A program made the translations under genes and the position numbers. A stretch of 64,000 bases of DNA from positions 3,793,001-3,857,000 of the forward strand of contig NZ_CP077097.1 in assembly GCF_014269225.2 (NCBI RefSeq), given 5' to 3'. This document shows, piece by piece, positions 46,105 to 55,459 of this stretch (the first letter of the stretch is position 1; every line of letters begins with the position of its first letter). Below the pieces are notes generated by a model that was not told the origin of the DNA, searched no databases, and saw nothing but the letters and a program-made list of their open reading frames with translations. This stretch comes from Pseudomonas anuradhapurensis. GTDB lineage: Bacteria; Pseudomonadota; Gammaproteobacteria; Pseudomonadales; Pseudomonadaceae.

Positions 46105-49100
46105 TTAACCCTCCACCTGGCTCCATTGCTTGCTCAAACGTTTGTCAGAAATCGGCACCTTGGTGCCCAACTGCTGGGCAAACAGCGAGACCCGATATTC
46201 TTCCAGCCACCAGCGGTAGACGGTCAGTTGCTCGTCGCGCTTGCCCTCCTGGGCATGCTTGTCGGCACGGGCCTTGTACTGCGCCCACAGGTTGCCCAGC
46301 TCGGCGCTCCACACCCGGTCCTTCTGCACCTGCGCGCCGAGCTTCTCCAGGCGCAGCTCCACCGCCTTGAGGTAGCGTGGCAGTTCCTTGAACCAGGCAC
46401 CGGGGGTTTCGCGCACGAAGCCCGGGTACACCAGGTTGCCCAGCTGCTGCTTGATGTCGTTCAGCGCCACCGCCTGGCTCAGGTCGATCTTGCCCTTGAA
46501 ACGCTTCTGCAAGCCGTGCCACAGCTTCAGCACTTCCAGGGTTTGCCGGGCCAGGCGCTCGGCATGCTCGGCCCAGCTGCCGCGCTTGCGCTCCGCCAGC
46601 CCGGCCAATGCGGCACCGTCGCGCGGCAGCGCTTGTTCGCCGTCGAGGATGCAGCTGTCCAGGCTGGCCAGCAGAATATCCTCGACCAATGCCTCGACGC
46701 GGCCCATATCGCGGTACAGCAGGCCCAGTTCGGTCAGCCCCGGCAGCTTGCCACGCAAATACTTGGCCGGCTCGGCCAACTGCTGCAGCAACAGGCGTTG
46801 CAAGGCGCGGCGGTGCTGGAACTCGGCTTCGGCCTGGGTCGAGAAACGCCCTTCGCGCACGCTGCCGTTATCTTCCACCAACGCCGGGTATACGGTCATC
46901 GACAGGCCAGCGATGTTCTGCTGGGCGGTCTGCTTCACTTCGCTGAAGGCCTTGGCCTGCACCGGCTGTTCGCTGCTGGCGTCGCGCGGCACGGCCAGCG
47001 CAGCCTGGCTGGCGGCGGCAAAGCGTGCGGTCAGCTCGGCCAGGTCGCGGCCTTCGCCAAGGAACTTGCCCTGCCCATCGACCACCTCGATGTTCATGCG
47101 CAAATGGCCTTCGACCAGGTTGACCGACTCGTCCCAGGCCTCGTCGGGCACCCGCGCACCGGTCATGCGCAGCAGCTCCTGGCCCAGGGCCTGCGGCAGC
47201 GCCCCGTGGCCGAAGGCCATGCGCGCCAGCGAGGCCTTGACGAAGTCCGGCACCGGCACGAAGTTCTTGCGCAGGGCCTTGGGCAGGTTGCGCACCAGCG
47301 CCACGCACTTGGCTTCCAGCAGGCCCGGCACCAGCCACTCCAGGCGCTCGCCCGGCAGGCTCGGCAGCAGCGGTGCCGGCACCCGCACGGTCACGCCATC
47401 GCGGGGATGGCCGGGCTCGAAGTGGTAGCTCAGCGGCAGGCGCAGATCGCCCACCTGCAGGCTGTCGGGATATTGCGCGGCGGTCACTTCACTGGCCTCG
47501 CGGGCCAGCACGTCTTCCTCGCGCATGATCAGCAGGTTGGCGTCCTTCTGGCTGCCCATGCGGTACCAGCTGTCGAAGGTCGCGGTCTGGTGGATTTCCG
47601 CTGGCAGGCGCGCTTCGTAGAAGGCGTACAGGGTTTCTTCGTCGGCGAGGATGTCGCGGCGGCGCGCCTTGGCCTCCAGTTCGTCGAGCTGTTCGAGCAG
47701 GCGCTTGTTGGCCGCCAGGCACTTGGCGCGCGACTGGATTTCGCCGCCGACCAGGCCTTCGCGGATGAACAGCTCGCGCGAGGTGACCGGGTCGATCGGG
47801 CCGAAATGCACCGGCCGGCGGCCGACCAGGATCAGGCCGTACAGGGTGATCTGCTCGTAGGCCACCACCTGCCCGCGCTTCTTCTCCCAGTGCGGTTCGA
47901 AGTGGTTCTTCTTGACCAGGTGGCCGGCCAGCGGCTCGATCCAGTCCGGTTCGATCTTGGCCACCATGCGCGCGTACAGCTTGGTGGTCTCGACCAGTTC
48001 GGCAGCCATCACCCACTGCGGGCGCTTGCGGCCCAGGCCCGAGGACGGGTGCACCCAGAAGCGCCGCTGACGCGCCCCCTGGTAGTCGCCCTCTTCGGTC
48101 TTCTGGCCGATCTGGCTGAGCAGCCCGCTGAGAATGGCCTTGTGCATCTTCGGGTAGTCGGACGGCTCCTTGTTCACCGTCAACTGCAGGTCGCGGCAGA
48201 TCAGCGCCAACTGGCGATGGGCATCGCGCCACTCGCGCAGGCGCAGGTAATTGAGGAAGTTCTTGCGGCACCAGTTGCGCAGCGGGTTGGCGGTCAGCGC
48301 CTGGCGCTGCTCTTCGAAACCGCGCCAGAGGTTGACCAGCGCCGCGAAATCGGAGTCGACGTCCTTCCATTGCGCGTGCGCCTGGTCGGCGGCCTGCTGG
48401 CGCTCCGGCGGGCGTTCGCGCGGGTCCTGCACCGACAGCGCACTGGTGACGATCAGCACTTCCTGCAGGCTGCCCAGGCGTGCGCCTTCGAGCAGCATGC
48501 GGCCTAGCCGCGGGTCGATCGGCAGGCGCGCCAACTGGCGGCCGATCGGGGTCAGCTGGTTTTCGCGGTTGACCGCCGACAGCTCCTGCAGCAGGTTGAA
48601 ACCATCGCTGATGGCCTTGCCATCCGGCGGCTCGATGAACGGGAAGGCATCGATCGCGCCGAGGCGCAGGTGGAGCATCTGCAGGATCACCGCCGCCAGG
48701 TTGGTGCGCAGGATCTCCGGGTCGGTGAACGCCGGCCGGCTGTTGAAATCCTCTTCGCTGTACAGGCGCACGCAGATGCCCGGCTCGACCCGGCCGCAGC
48801 GGCCTTTACGCTGGTTGGCACTGGCCTGCGACACGGCCTCGATCGGCAGACGCTGGACCTTGGCGCGGTAGCTGTAGCGGCTGATACGGGCGGTGCCGGT
48901 GTCGATCACGTAACGGATGCCCGGCACGGTCAGCGAGGTTTCCGCGACGTTGGTGGCCAGCACCACGCGGCGCCCGCTGTGCGGCTGGAAGATGCGCTGC
49001 TGTTCGGCCGGCGACAGCCGCGCGTACAGCGGCAGGATCTCGGTGTGGCGCAGTTGCGCCTTGCGCAGGATCTCGGCGGCATCGCGAATTTCCCGCTCGC

Positions 49101-50010
49101 CCGGCAGGAAGATCAGCACATCGCCCGGCCCCTTGCCGACGCTGCGCTCGTGCTGCGCCAGCTCGTCCAGGGTGGCGAGGATGGCCTGGTCGACGGTGAG
49201 GTCGTCCTCGATCTGGTTGCCTTCTTCGTCCTGCTCGCTGGTCAGCGGGCGGTACCAGGTTTCCACCGGGAAGGTGCGCCCGGAGACTTCGATGATCGGC
49301 GCACCGTCGAAGTGTTGGGAGAAACGCTCCAGGTCGATGGTCGCCGAGGTGATGATCAGCTTCAGGTCGGGGCGGCGGTGCAGCAGGGTCTTCAGGTAGC
49401 CGAGCAGGAAATCGATGTTCAGGCTGCGTTCGTGGGCTTCGTCGACGATGATCGTGTCGTAGCGTTCGAGAAAGCGGTCGTGCTGGGTTTCGGCCAGCAG
49501 GATACCGTCGGTCATCAGCTTGACCAGGGTGTTGGCGTCGCTCTGGTCCTCGAAGCGCACCTGGTAGCCGACCAGCCCGCCCAGCGGCGTGCCCAGCTCT
49601 TCGGCGACCCGCGCAGCCACACTGCGCGCGGCGATGCGGCGTGGCTGGGTGTGGGCGATCATGCCATGGCTGCCTCGGCCGAGTTCCAGGCAGATCTTCG
49701 GCAACTGGGTGGTCTTGCCCGAACCGGTTTCGCCGGCGATCACCAGCACCTGGTGTTCGGCCAGGGCCTTCTTGATTTCGTCACGCTTGGCGGCGATCGG
49801 CAGGTTGTCGTCGTAGCGCACGGTGGGCACGCTCTGCTGGCGCGCGGTGACCTGGGCGCAGGAGGCCTGGACCTTGTCCACCCACTGCGCCAGCTTCGCC
49901 TCATCGGGGCGCTTGCGCAGGTCGTGCAATTGCCGGCGCAGGCGATGGCGGTCGGCGATCATGGCGTGGTCGAGGTTTTGCAGCAGTTTGTCGATGGCGT
50001 GGTCAGTCAT
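46105..50010 (-). CDS. hrpA: ATP-dependent RNA helicase HrpA
   Basis: Large DEAH-box helicase of 1301 residues, the normal HrpA length. Walker A GETGSGKTTQLPK (K99), DEAHERS near 190, SATI, TNVAETSLTVPGI and QRKGRCGR motifs are present, followed by HA2, OB-fold and the long DUF3418 C-terminal region (about 700-1290). E. coli HrpA acts on mRNA and stalled ribosomes. ATG 50010 (MTDHAIDKLLQ) is the natural start; the frame is open further upstream through a REP pair. Confidence 0.95.
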   Translation of the reverse strand: MTDHAIDKLLQNLDHAMIADRHRLRRQLHDLRKRPDEAKLAQWVDKVQASCAQVTARQQSVPTVRYDDNLPIAAKRDEIKKALAEHQVLVIAGETGSGKTTQLPKICLELGRGSHGMIAHTQPRRIAARSVAARVAEELGTPLGGLVGYQVRFEDQSDANTLVKLMTDGILLAETQHDRFLERYDTIIVDEAHERSLNIDFLLGYLKTLLHRRPDLKLIITSATIDLERFSQHFDGAPIIEVSGRTFPVETWYRPLTSEQDEEGNQIEDDLTVDQAILATLDELAQHERSVGKGPGDVLIFLPGEREIRDAAEILRKAQLRHTEILPLYARLSPAEQQRIFQPHSGRRVVLATNVAETSLTVPGIRYVIDTGTARISRYSYRAKVQRLPIEAVSQASANQRKGRCGRVEPGICVRLYSEEDFNSRPAFTDPEILRTNLAAVILQMLHLRLGAIDAFPFIEPPDGKAISDGFNLLQELSAVNRENQLTPIGRQLARLPIDPRLGRMLLEGARLGSLQEVLIVTSALSVQDPRERPPERQQAADQAHAQWKDVDSDFAALVNLWRGFEEQRQALTANPLRNWCRKNFLNYLRLREWRDAHRQLALICRDLQLTVNKEPSDYPKMHKAILSGLLSQIGQKTEEGDYQGARQRRFWVHPSSGLGRKRPQWVMAAELVETTKLYARMVAKIEPDWIEPLAGHLVKKNHFEPHWEKKRGQVVAYEQITLYGLILVGRRPVHFGPIDPVTSRELFIREGLVGGEIQSRAKCLAANKRLLEQLDELEAKARRRDILADEETLYAFYEARLPAEIHQTATFDSWYRMGSQKDANLLIMREEDVLAREASEVTAAQYPDSLQVGDLRLPLSYHFEPGHPRDGVTVRVPAPLLPSLPGERLEWLVPGLLEAKCVALVRNLPKALRKNFVPVPDFVKASLARMAFGHGALPQALGQELLRMTGARVPDEAWDESVNLVEGHLRMNIEVVDGQGKFLGEGRDLAELTARFAAASQAALAVPRDASSEQPVQAKAFSEVKQTAQQNIAGLSMTVYPALVEDNGSVREGRFSTQAEAEFQHRRALQRLLLQQLAEPAKYLRGKLPGLTELGLLYRDMGRVEALVEDILLASLDSCILDGEQALPRDGAALAGLAERKRGSWAEHAERLARQTLEVLKLWHGLQKRFKGKIDLSQAVALNDIKQQLGNLVYPGFVRETPGAWFKELPRYLKAVELRLEKLGAQVQKDRVWSAELGNLWAQYKARADKHAQEGKRDEQLTVYRWWLEEYRVSLFAQQLGTKVPISDKRLSKQWSQVEG

Positions 50011-50119
50011 GGGGCTTTTGAGTGATGCAGGTGAGCCTGCTTTTTCATGATCGGCATTCGAAGGATGCGCGATTGTCGCAGATTTGCGCCTGCTTTGCTG
50101 TCCAGGCTGGCGCTGTCCC

Positions 50120-50235
50120 CTGTAGGAGCGGCCTTGCGTCGCGATGGGGTGCGCAGCAGCCCCTGGCAATTTGTGCCGGGGCGGAAATCCTGGGGCTGCT
50201 GCGCACCCCATCGCGACGCAAGGCCGCTCCTACAG
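50120..50235. repeat. REP-like inverted pair (type B)
   Basis: Opposed GTAGGAGCGGCCTTGCGTCGCGA units in the divergent region between hrpA and puuA, an unusual place because most pairs in the window lie at gene ends. Confidence 0.82.
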
Positions 50236-50330
50236 GGTTCGCAGCAAGGCTGAAAGTTTAGCAAGGGCTTATGTAAAGGTTGCCATTCACTGCTTTAATC
50301 AACCTTACCCAGCATGTGAGTATCCAAGGC

Positions 50331-50495
50331 ATGACTCCCCTCCAGCCCAGCGCCCCACCCTCGCCCCGCCCTTCGCTACCGAAGGCCCGGCGCCGTGCCG
50401 GTGAAAATCCGCTGGTCCACGTCATCCTCGCCTTCTGGGCCCTGTGGCACTGCCGTCACGCGCGCCCACCGGATTACTCACGCACGCCTTCATGA
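50331..50495 (+). CDS. Possible small ORF upstream of puuA
   Basis: A 54-codon frame ending 70 bp before the puuA ATG. The first half is Pro/Ser/Arg-rich; the second half has a short hydrophobic helix (NPLVHVILAFWALWHCRHARP) with good Pseudomonas codon use. AAGG is too close to the ATG, and GAG about ten bases upstream is weak. It could be a leader peptide, a genuine small protein or chance. I do not recognise it. Confidence 0.3.
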   Translation: MTPLQPSAPPSPRPSLPKARRRAGENPLVHVILAFWALWHCRHARPPDYSRTPS

Positions 50496-50565
50496 CCGAA
50501 CCCGGACCCCGTCCGGCCGTTTGACCCAGCTGGGCCGCCTGCCTGTGCGGTGGCCCCGTGCGCCC

Positions 50566-51945
50566 ATGAGCGAATCCACCATGCACTTTGCACCTGTAGA
50601 GCAAGCCAGGCGTTTCCTGGCCGACAACCCCGATATCGAGCTGTTCGAACTGTTCATCCTCGACGCCAACGGCGTACCGCGCGGCAAGCTGCTGCACCGC
50701 GACGAACTGCTGGCCGTGTACCAGAGCGGCCGGCCGCTGCCCAGCACCATCCTTGGCCTGACCCTCAACGGCGACGATGTGGAAAACTCCGGGCTGGTGT
50801 GGGACGTAGGCGATATCGACTGCCGCGCCTACCCATTGGAAGGCAGCCTGGTACGCCTGCCCTGGCGGCGGGTGCCGACTGCCGCGGTACAGGTGAGCAT
50901 GCACCCGAGCGAAGGCCTGCCGGCCAGTATCGCCGACCCACGCCATGTGCTGCTGCGCACCATCGATGCGCTGAAGGCCGACGGCTACCACCCGGTGATG
51001 GCCTGCGAACTGGAGTTCTACCTGCTCGACCAGCAGCGTGACGCTTTGGGCCGCCCGCAACCGGCGCTGGACAACGATGGCGGCCGCCCACGCAGCACCC
51101 AGGTCTATGGCCTGCGCGAACTGGAGCAGATCGAGCCGTTCCTCGCCGACCTCTACGCCGCCTGCAAGGCCCAGGGCATACCAGCCCGCACGGCGATTTC
51201 GGAATATGCCCCCGGCCAGGTGGAAATCACCCTCGAGCACGGCGACGCGCTGCAGGCGATGGACCAGGCCGTGCGCTACAAACGCCTGGTAAAAGGTGTG
51301 GCCCATGCCCACGGCATGCAGGCCTGCTTCATGGCCAAGCCATTCGCCCACCTGGCCGGCACCGGCATGCACATGCACCTGAGCCTGGCCGACGACGCCG
51401 GCAACAACCTGTTCGCCAGCGACGACAAGGCCGGCACTCCGCTGCTGCGCCAGGCCGTGGCCGGCATGTTGCGCCACCTGCACGACTCGCTGCTGCTGTT
51501 CTGCCCCAATGCCAACTCGTTCCGCCGCTTCCAGGCCAACAGCTACGCGCCGCTGGCGCCCACCTGGGGGGTGGACAACCGCACCGTGAGCCTGCGCGTA
51601 CCGGGCGGCCCGGCCAACAGCCGGCATGTGGAGCACCGCATCTGTGGCGCCGACGCCAACCCGTACCTGGCGGCCGCGGCGATTCTCGCCGCCAGCCACC
51701 GCGGTATCCGCGAACAGCTTGACCCTGGTGCGCCGGTGGAAGGCAACGGCTATGCCCAGGCCAGCGAACACCTGCCCACCGACTGGCTGACCGCGCTCGA
51801 CGCCCTGCAGCACTCCAATTGGGCTCGTGAAGCCTTTGGCGAGCCGTTCCTCGGCGTGTACCTGAAGGTCAAGCGCGCCGAGTACCGCCAGTTCATGGCC
51901 GAAGTCAGCGAACAGGACTGGCGCTGGTACCTGCACCAGGCCTGA
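50566..51945 (+). CDS. puuA: Glutamine synthetase-family gamma-glutamylpolyamine synthetase (PuuA)
   Basis: Glutamine synthetase-like ligase of 459 residues that attaches glutamate to putrescine or a related amine. ILDANGVPRGKLL, CELEFYLLD, EYAPGQVEITLEHGDAL, KPFAHLAGTGMHMHLSL (metal site) and NSYAPLAPTWGVDNRTVSLRVPGG (ATP/substrate loop) are in order. The adjacent oxidase puuB supports polyamine catabolism over ammonia assimilation. The start is ATG 50566 or ATG 50581 (MHFAP); neither has a strong Shine-Dalgarno. Confidence 0.88.
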   Translation: MSESTMHFAPVEQARRFLADNPDIELFELFILDANGVPRGKLLHRDELLAVYQSGRPLPSTILGLTLNGDDVENSGLVWDVGDIDCRAYPLEGSLVRLPWRRVPTAAVQVSMHPSEGLPASIADPRHVLLRTIDALKADGYHPVMACELEFYLLDQQRDALGRPQPALDNDGGRPRSTQVYGLRELEQIEPFLADLYAACKAQGIPARTAISEYAPGQVEITLEHGDALQAMDQAVRYKRLVKGVAHAHGMQACFMAKPFAHLAGTGMHMHLSLADDAGNNLFASDDKAGTPLLRQAVAGMLRHLHDSLLLFCPNANSFRRFQANSYAPLAPTWGVDNRTVSLRVPGGPANSRHVEHRICGADANPYLAAAAILAASHRGIREQLDPGAPVEGNGYAQASEHLPTDWLTALDALQHSNWAREAFGEPFLGVYLKVKRAEYRQFMAEVSEQDWRWYLHQA

Positions 51946-51968
51946 GCCCCGGATAACAAGGAACACCC

Positions 51969-53276
51969 ATGAATGCAGCATTGAACAAAGGCCCGGCGCA
52001 GCGCGCGCCGTCCTACTACAGCGCCACCCTCAACGACCACACCGCGTACCCACAGCTAAAAGGTACCGTGCAGGTGGACGTGGCGATCATCGGCGGCGGC
52101 TTCACCGGCGTGGCCACGGCAGTGGAACTGGCCGAGCGCGGCCTGAAGGTGGCCATCGTCGAAACCAACCGCATTGGCTGGGGCGCCAGCGGCCGCAATG
52201 GCGGCCAGGTCACCGGCAGCCTGTCGGGCGACGAAGCCATGCGCACGCAGATGCGCAACCGCCTGGGGGCCGAAGTCGACGATTTCATCTGGCACCTGCG
52301 CTGGCGCGGGCACCAATTGATCGAACAACGCGTGGCGCGCTACGGCATTGACTGCGACCTCAAGCGCGGCCACCTGCATGCAGCGATGAAACCTTCGCAC
52401 ATGGACGAGCTGCGCGCATTCGAGGCCGAGGCCCGGCGCCGCGGCATGGGCGAGCAGGTGCAGTTGCTGGACCGCAACGGCGTGGCCGAGCACCTGCAAA
52501 GCCCGCTGTACCTGGGTGCGCTGAAGAACCTGCGCAACCTGCACCTGCACCCGCTCAACCTGTGCCTGGGCGAAGCCCGCGCCGCCCATGGCCTGGGGGC
52601 GCTGATCTTCGAGAACTCCGAGGTGCTGGACATCGTCCACGGCCCGCGCCCGGCGGTGGTCACTGCCCACGGTCGGGTCGAGGCGCGCCAGGTGATGCTG
52701 GCCGGCGATGTGTATCACAAACTGGAGAAACGCCAGCTCAAGGGCAAGATCTTCCCGGCCATGGGCGGCATCGTCACCACCGCACCGCTGGGGCAGCTGG
52801 CCGAGCAGATCAACCCGCAGGACCTGGCGGTCTACGACTGCCGCTTCGTCCTCGACTACTACCGCCTGACCGCCGACAAGCGCCTGCTGTTCGGCGGCGG
52901 TGCCAACTATTCCGGCCGTGACTCACGCGATATCGCAGGCGAACTGCGCCCATGCATCGAGCGCACCTTCCCGGCGCTCAAGGGCGTGCCGATCGAGTTC
53001 CAGTGGAGCTGCGCGATGGGCATCGTGGTCAACCGCATTCCGCAGCTGGGCAAGCTGTCGGACAATGTGTGGTATTGCCAGGGCTATTCGGGGCACGGCA
53101 TCGCCACCAGCCACATCATGGGCGAGATCATGGCCGAGGCGTTGACCGGGACGCTGGAGAAGTTCGACACCTTTGCCCAGTGCAAGCATGTGCGGGTGCC
53201 AATGGGGGAACTGCTGGGGAACCCGCTGTTGGCGGCAGGGATGTGGTATTACCAGATGCTGGAGAAATTGCGCTGA
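51969..53276 (+). CDS. puuB: FAD-dependent gamma-glutamylputrescine oxidoreductase (PuuB)
   Basis: DAO-family flavoprotein of 435 residues. The dinucleotide-binding motif VAIIGGGFTGVATAVELAERG (about 40-60) is followed by GWGASGRNGGQVTGS, typical of PuuB/OrdL oxidases, and a C-terminal YCQGYSGHGIATSHIMGE flavin loop. It oxidises gamma-glutamylputrescine in the Puu pathway. It follows puuA after 23 bp with AAGGA before the ATG, so the two form an operon. A REP pair ends the unit. Confidence 0.9.
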   Translation: MNAALNKGPAQRAPSYYSATLNDHTAYPQLKGTVQVDVAIIGGGFTGVATAVELAERGLKVAIVETNRIGWGASGRNGGQVTGSLSGDEAMRTQMRNRLGAEVDDFIWHLRWRGHQLIEQRVARYGIDCDLKRGHLHAAMKPSHMDELRAFEAEARRRGMGEQVQLLDRNGVAEHLQSPLYLGALKNLRNLHLHPLNLCLGEARAAHGLGALIFENSEVLDIVHGPRPAVVTAHGRVEARQVMLAGDVYHKLEKRQLKGKIFPAMGGIVTTAPLGQLAEQINPQDLAVYDCRFVLDYYRLTADKRLLFGGGANYSGRDSRDIAGELRPCIERTFPALKGVPIEFQWSCAMGIVVNRIPQLGKLSDNVWYCQGYSGHGIATSHIMGEIMAEALTGTLEKFDTFAQCKHVRVPMGELLGNPLLAAGMWYYQMLEKLR

Positions 53277-53280
53277 TTTT

Positions 53281-53380
53281 ACCGGCCTCTTCGCGGGTAA
53301 ACCCGCTCCCACAGGTATTGCACAACCCTTGAGAGTTGCACAGAACCTGTGGGAGCGGGTTTACCCGCGAAGAGGTCGGT
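53281..53380. repeat. REP inverted pair (type A)
   Basis: Opposed CCTCTTCGCGGGTAAACCCG units between the convergent puuB and fadD1 genes. Confidence 0.87.
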
Positions 53381-53403
53381 AAAGCCAGCAGAGATTCAGA
53401 AGA

Positions 53404-55101
53404 TCAGGCGATCTTCTTCAGGCCCTGCTTCTTCAGCTCTTCATCGCGCAGTTCGCGGCGCAAAATCTTGCCCACGTTGGTGGTCGGCAGCGCGTCGCGG
53501 AACTCGATCTGGCGTGGCACCTTGTAGCCGGTAACGTTGGCGCGCATGTGCTCCATCACCTGCTCCTTGGTCACGGTCATGCCCGGCTTGACCACGATGA
53601 ACACCTTGATCACCTCGCCCGACTTCTCGTCCGGCACCCCGATGGCCGCACACTGCAATACGCCCGGCAGGGCCGCCAGCACGTCTTCCAGTTCGTTGGG
53701 GTACACGTTGAAGCCCGAGACCAGGATCATGTCCTTCTTGCGGTCGACGATGCGCATGTAGCCGTCCGGCTGGATCACGGCGATATCGCCGGTCTTCAGC
53801 CAGCCCTCGCTGTCGAGGATCTCGGCCGTGGCGTCCTCGCGCTGCCAGTAGCCCTTCATCACCTGCGGGCCCTTGATGCACAGCTCGCCCACCTCGCCCA
53901 ACGGCAGTTCGTTGCCCGCGTCATCGATCACCTTGCACAGGGTCGAGGGTACCGGGATACCGATGGTGCCGACCTGGTTGGCCTCCGACGGGTTCACCGC
54001 GGCCACCGGGCTGGTCTCGGTCATGCCGTAGCCTTCGCAGATGGCGCAACCGGTGACGGCTTTCCAGCGCTCGGCCACGCTCAGTTGCAGGGCCATGCCG
54101 CCGGACAGGGTAATTTTCAGCGCGGAGAAATCCAGGGCGCGGAAGGCCTCGTTGTTGCACAGGGCAACGAACAGGGTGTTGAGGCCGACGAAGCCACTGA
54201 ACTTCCACTTGCCCAGCTCCTTGACCATCGCCGGCAGGTCACGCGGGTTGCTGATCAGCACGTTGTGGTTGCCGATCAGCATCATTGCCATGCAATGGAA
54301 GGTAAAGGCGTAGATGTGGTACAGCGGCAACGGAGTGATGAGGATTTCGCAACCTTCGTGCAGGTTAGCGCCCATCAGTGCCCGGCACTGCAGCATGTTG
54401 GCCACCAGGTTGCGGTGGGTGAGCATCGCGCCCTTGGCCACGCCGGTGGTACCGCCGGTATATTGCAGCACCGCCACGTCGTTGGCCTGCGGGTTGGCCT
54501 CGGTCACCGGCTGCCCTTTGCCCAGCGCCAGCGCGTCGTTGAAACGTACGGCACGCGGCAGGTGGTAGGCCGGTACCATCTTCTTCACGTACTTGATCAC
54601 GCTGTTGATCAGCAGGCGCTTGAGTGGCGGCAGCAGGTCGGCCACTTCGGTGACGATGACATGCCGGACCTGGGTCTTGGGCACCACCTTCTCGGCCAGG
54701 TGGGCCATGTTGGCCAGGCACACCAGGGCCTTGGCACCGGAGTCGTTGAACTGGTGTTCCATCTCGCGTGCGGTGTACAGCGGGTTGGTGTTGACCACGA
54801 TCAGCCCGGCACGTATGGCACCGAACACCGCCACCGGGTATTGCAGGACGTTGGGCAGCTGCACGGCAATGCGGTCACCCGGCTTGAGGTCGGTATGCTG
54901 TTGCAGCCAGGCGGCAAACGCCCCCGACAGCGCATACAGCTCGCCATAAGTGATAGTCTTGCCCAGGTTGCTAAAGGCCGGTTTATCGGCAAAGCGTTGG
55001 CAGGATTGCTTGAGTACCGCCTGGATATTGGGGAATTCGTCAGGATTGATTTCCGCCGTAATCCCGGCTGGGTACTTATCCTTCCAAAAATGTTCGATCA
55101 T
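53404..55101 (-). CDS. fadD1: Long-chain fatty acid-CoA ligase FadD1
   Basis: Acyl-CoA synthetase of 565 residues. The AMP-binding P-loop YTGGTTGVAKGAMLTH (about 212-227), GYGMTETSP, the GWLKTGDIAV motif and the FACS signature DRKKDMILVSGFNVYPNELED are present. The N-terminus MIEHFWKDKYPAGI fits P. aeruginosa FadD1. It activates exogenous fatty acids for beta-oxidation. ATG 55101 is the start. The paralogue fadD2 lies upstream on the same strand, 358 bp away, with an intergenic inverted repeat and a REP pair between. Confidence 0.92.
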   Translation of the reverse strand: MIEHFWKDKYPAGITAEINPDEFPNIQAVLKQSCQRFADKPAFSNLGKTITYGELYALSGAFAAWLQQHTDLKPGDRIAVQLPNVLQYPVAVFGAIRAGLIVVNTNPLYTAREMEHQFNDSGAKALVCLANMAHLAEKVVPKTQVRHVIVTEVADLLPPLKRLLINSVIKYVKKMVPAYHLPRAVRFNDALALGKGQPVTEANPQANDVAVLQYTGGTTGVAKGAMLTHRNLVANMLQCRALMGANLHEGCEILITPLPLYHIYAFTFHCMAMMLIGNHNVLISNPRDLPAMVKELGKWKFSGFVGLNTLFVALCNNEAFRALDFSALKITLSGGMALQLSVAERWKAVTGCAICEGYGMTETSPVAAVNPSEANQVGTIGIPVPSTLCKVIDDAGNELPLGEVGELCIKGPQVMKGYWQREDATAEILDSEGWLKTGDIAVIQPDGYMRIVDRKKDMILVSGFNVYPNELEDVLAALPGVLQCAAIGVPDEKSGEVIKVFIVVKPGMTVTKEQVMEHMRANVTGYKVPRQIEFRDALPTTNVGKILRRELRDEELKKQGLKKIA

Positions 55102-55264
55102 GGAAGCCCACTCCTTCAGCAACAGCGAAGTTCGATTCACGCGTCGATGCGCTTATTATTGATATGAGATGACGGCTCGTTGCAAACCGGATCATCTGAA
55201 AGCGGGCCGAGAGTATCAGCTTTACCTGGGGTCGCCTAGGGGCCAAAACAGGCCTTGCAGTCAC

Positions 55265-55298
55265 AAAAATGACTCAATGAACAATACAAGTCATTTTT
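55265..55298. promoter_or_regulatory. AT-rich inverted repeat upstream of fadD1
   Basis: AAAAATGACT-N14-AGTCATTTTT, perfect 10-bp arms, in the 358-bp gap between fadD2 and fadD1. It could be an operator or a weak terminator. No PsrA-type site (GAAAC..GTTTC) was found nearby. Confidence 0.45.
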
Positions 55299-55360
55299 AG
55301 AGTATTTAGCCAAAATGTCGCAGATCGGGCTGTAAGCAGCCTGTTAGAGCGGTTTCACGG

Positions 55361-55446
55361 CATTCGCGGGCGTGCCCGCTCCCACAGGGGCCTCACAGTT
55401 CTCGAATGCTGTGCAGTACCTGTGGGAGCGGGCAAGCCCGCGAACA
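55361..55446. repeat. REP inverted pair (type A)
   Basis: Opposed TTCGCGGGCGTGCCCGCTCC and TTCGCGGGCTTGCCCGCTCC (complement) units, 13 bp after the fadD2 stop. Confidence 0.83.
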
Positions 55447-55459
55447 AGCCAACCCGCTA

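Noticed and set aside
46033..48507. Long open frame (824 codons) opposite hrpA
   Set aside because: Antisense shadow with biased composition (Leu/Gln/Ala) and no domain; hrpA on the other strand has all its motifs.
55102..55459. PsrA binding site before fadD1
   Set aside because: Only a single half-like CAAAC was found without its GTTTG partner at suitable spacing.
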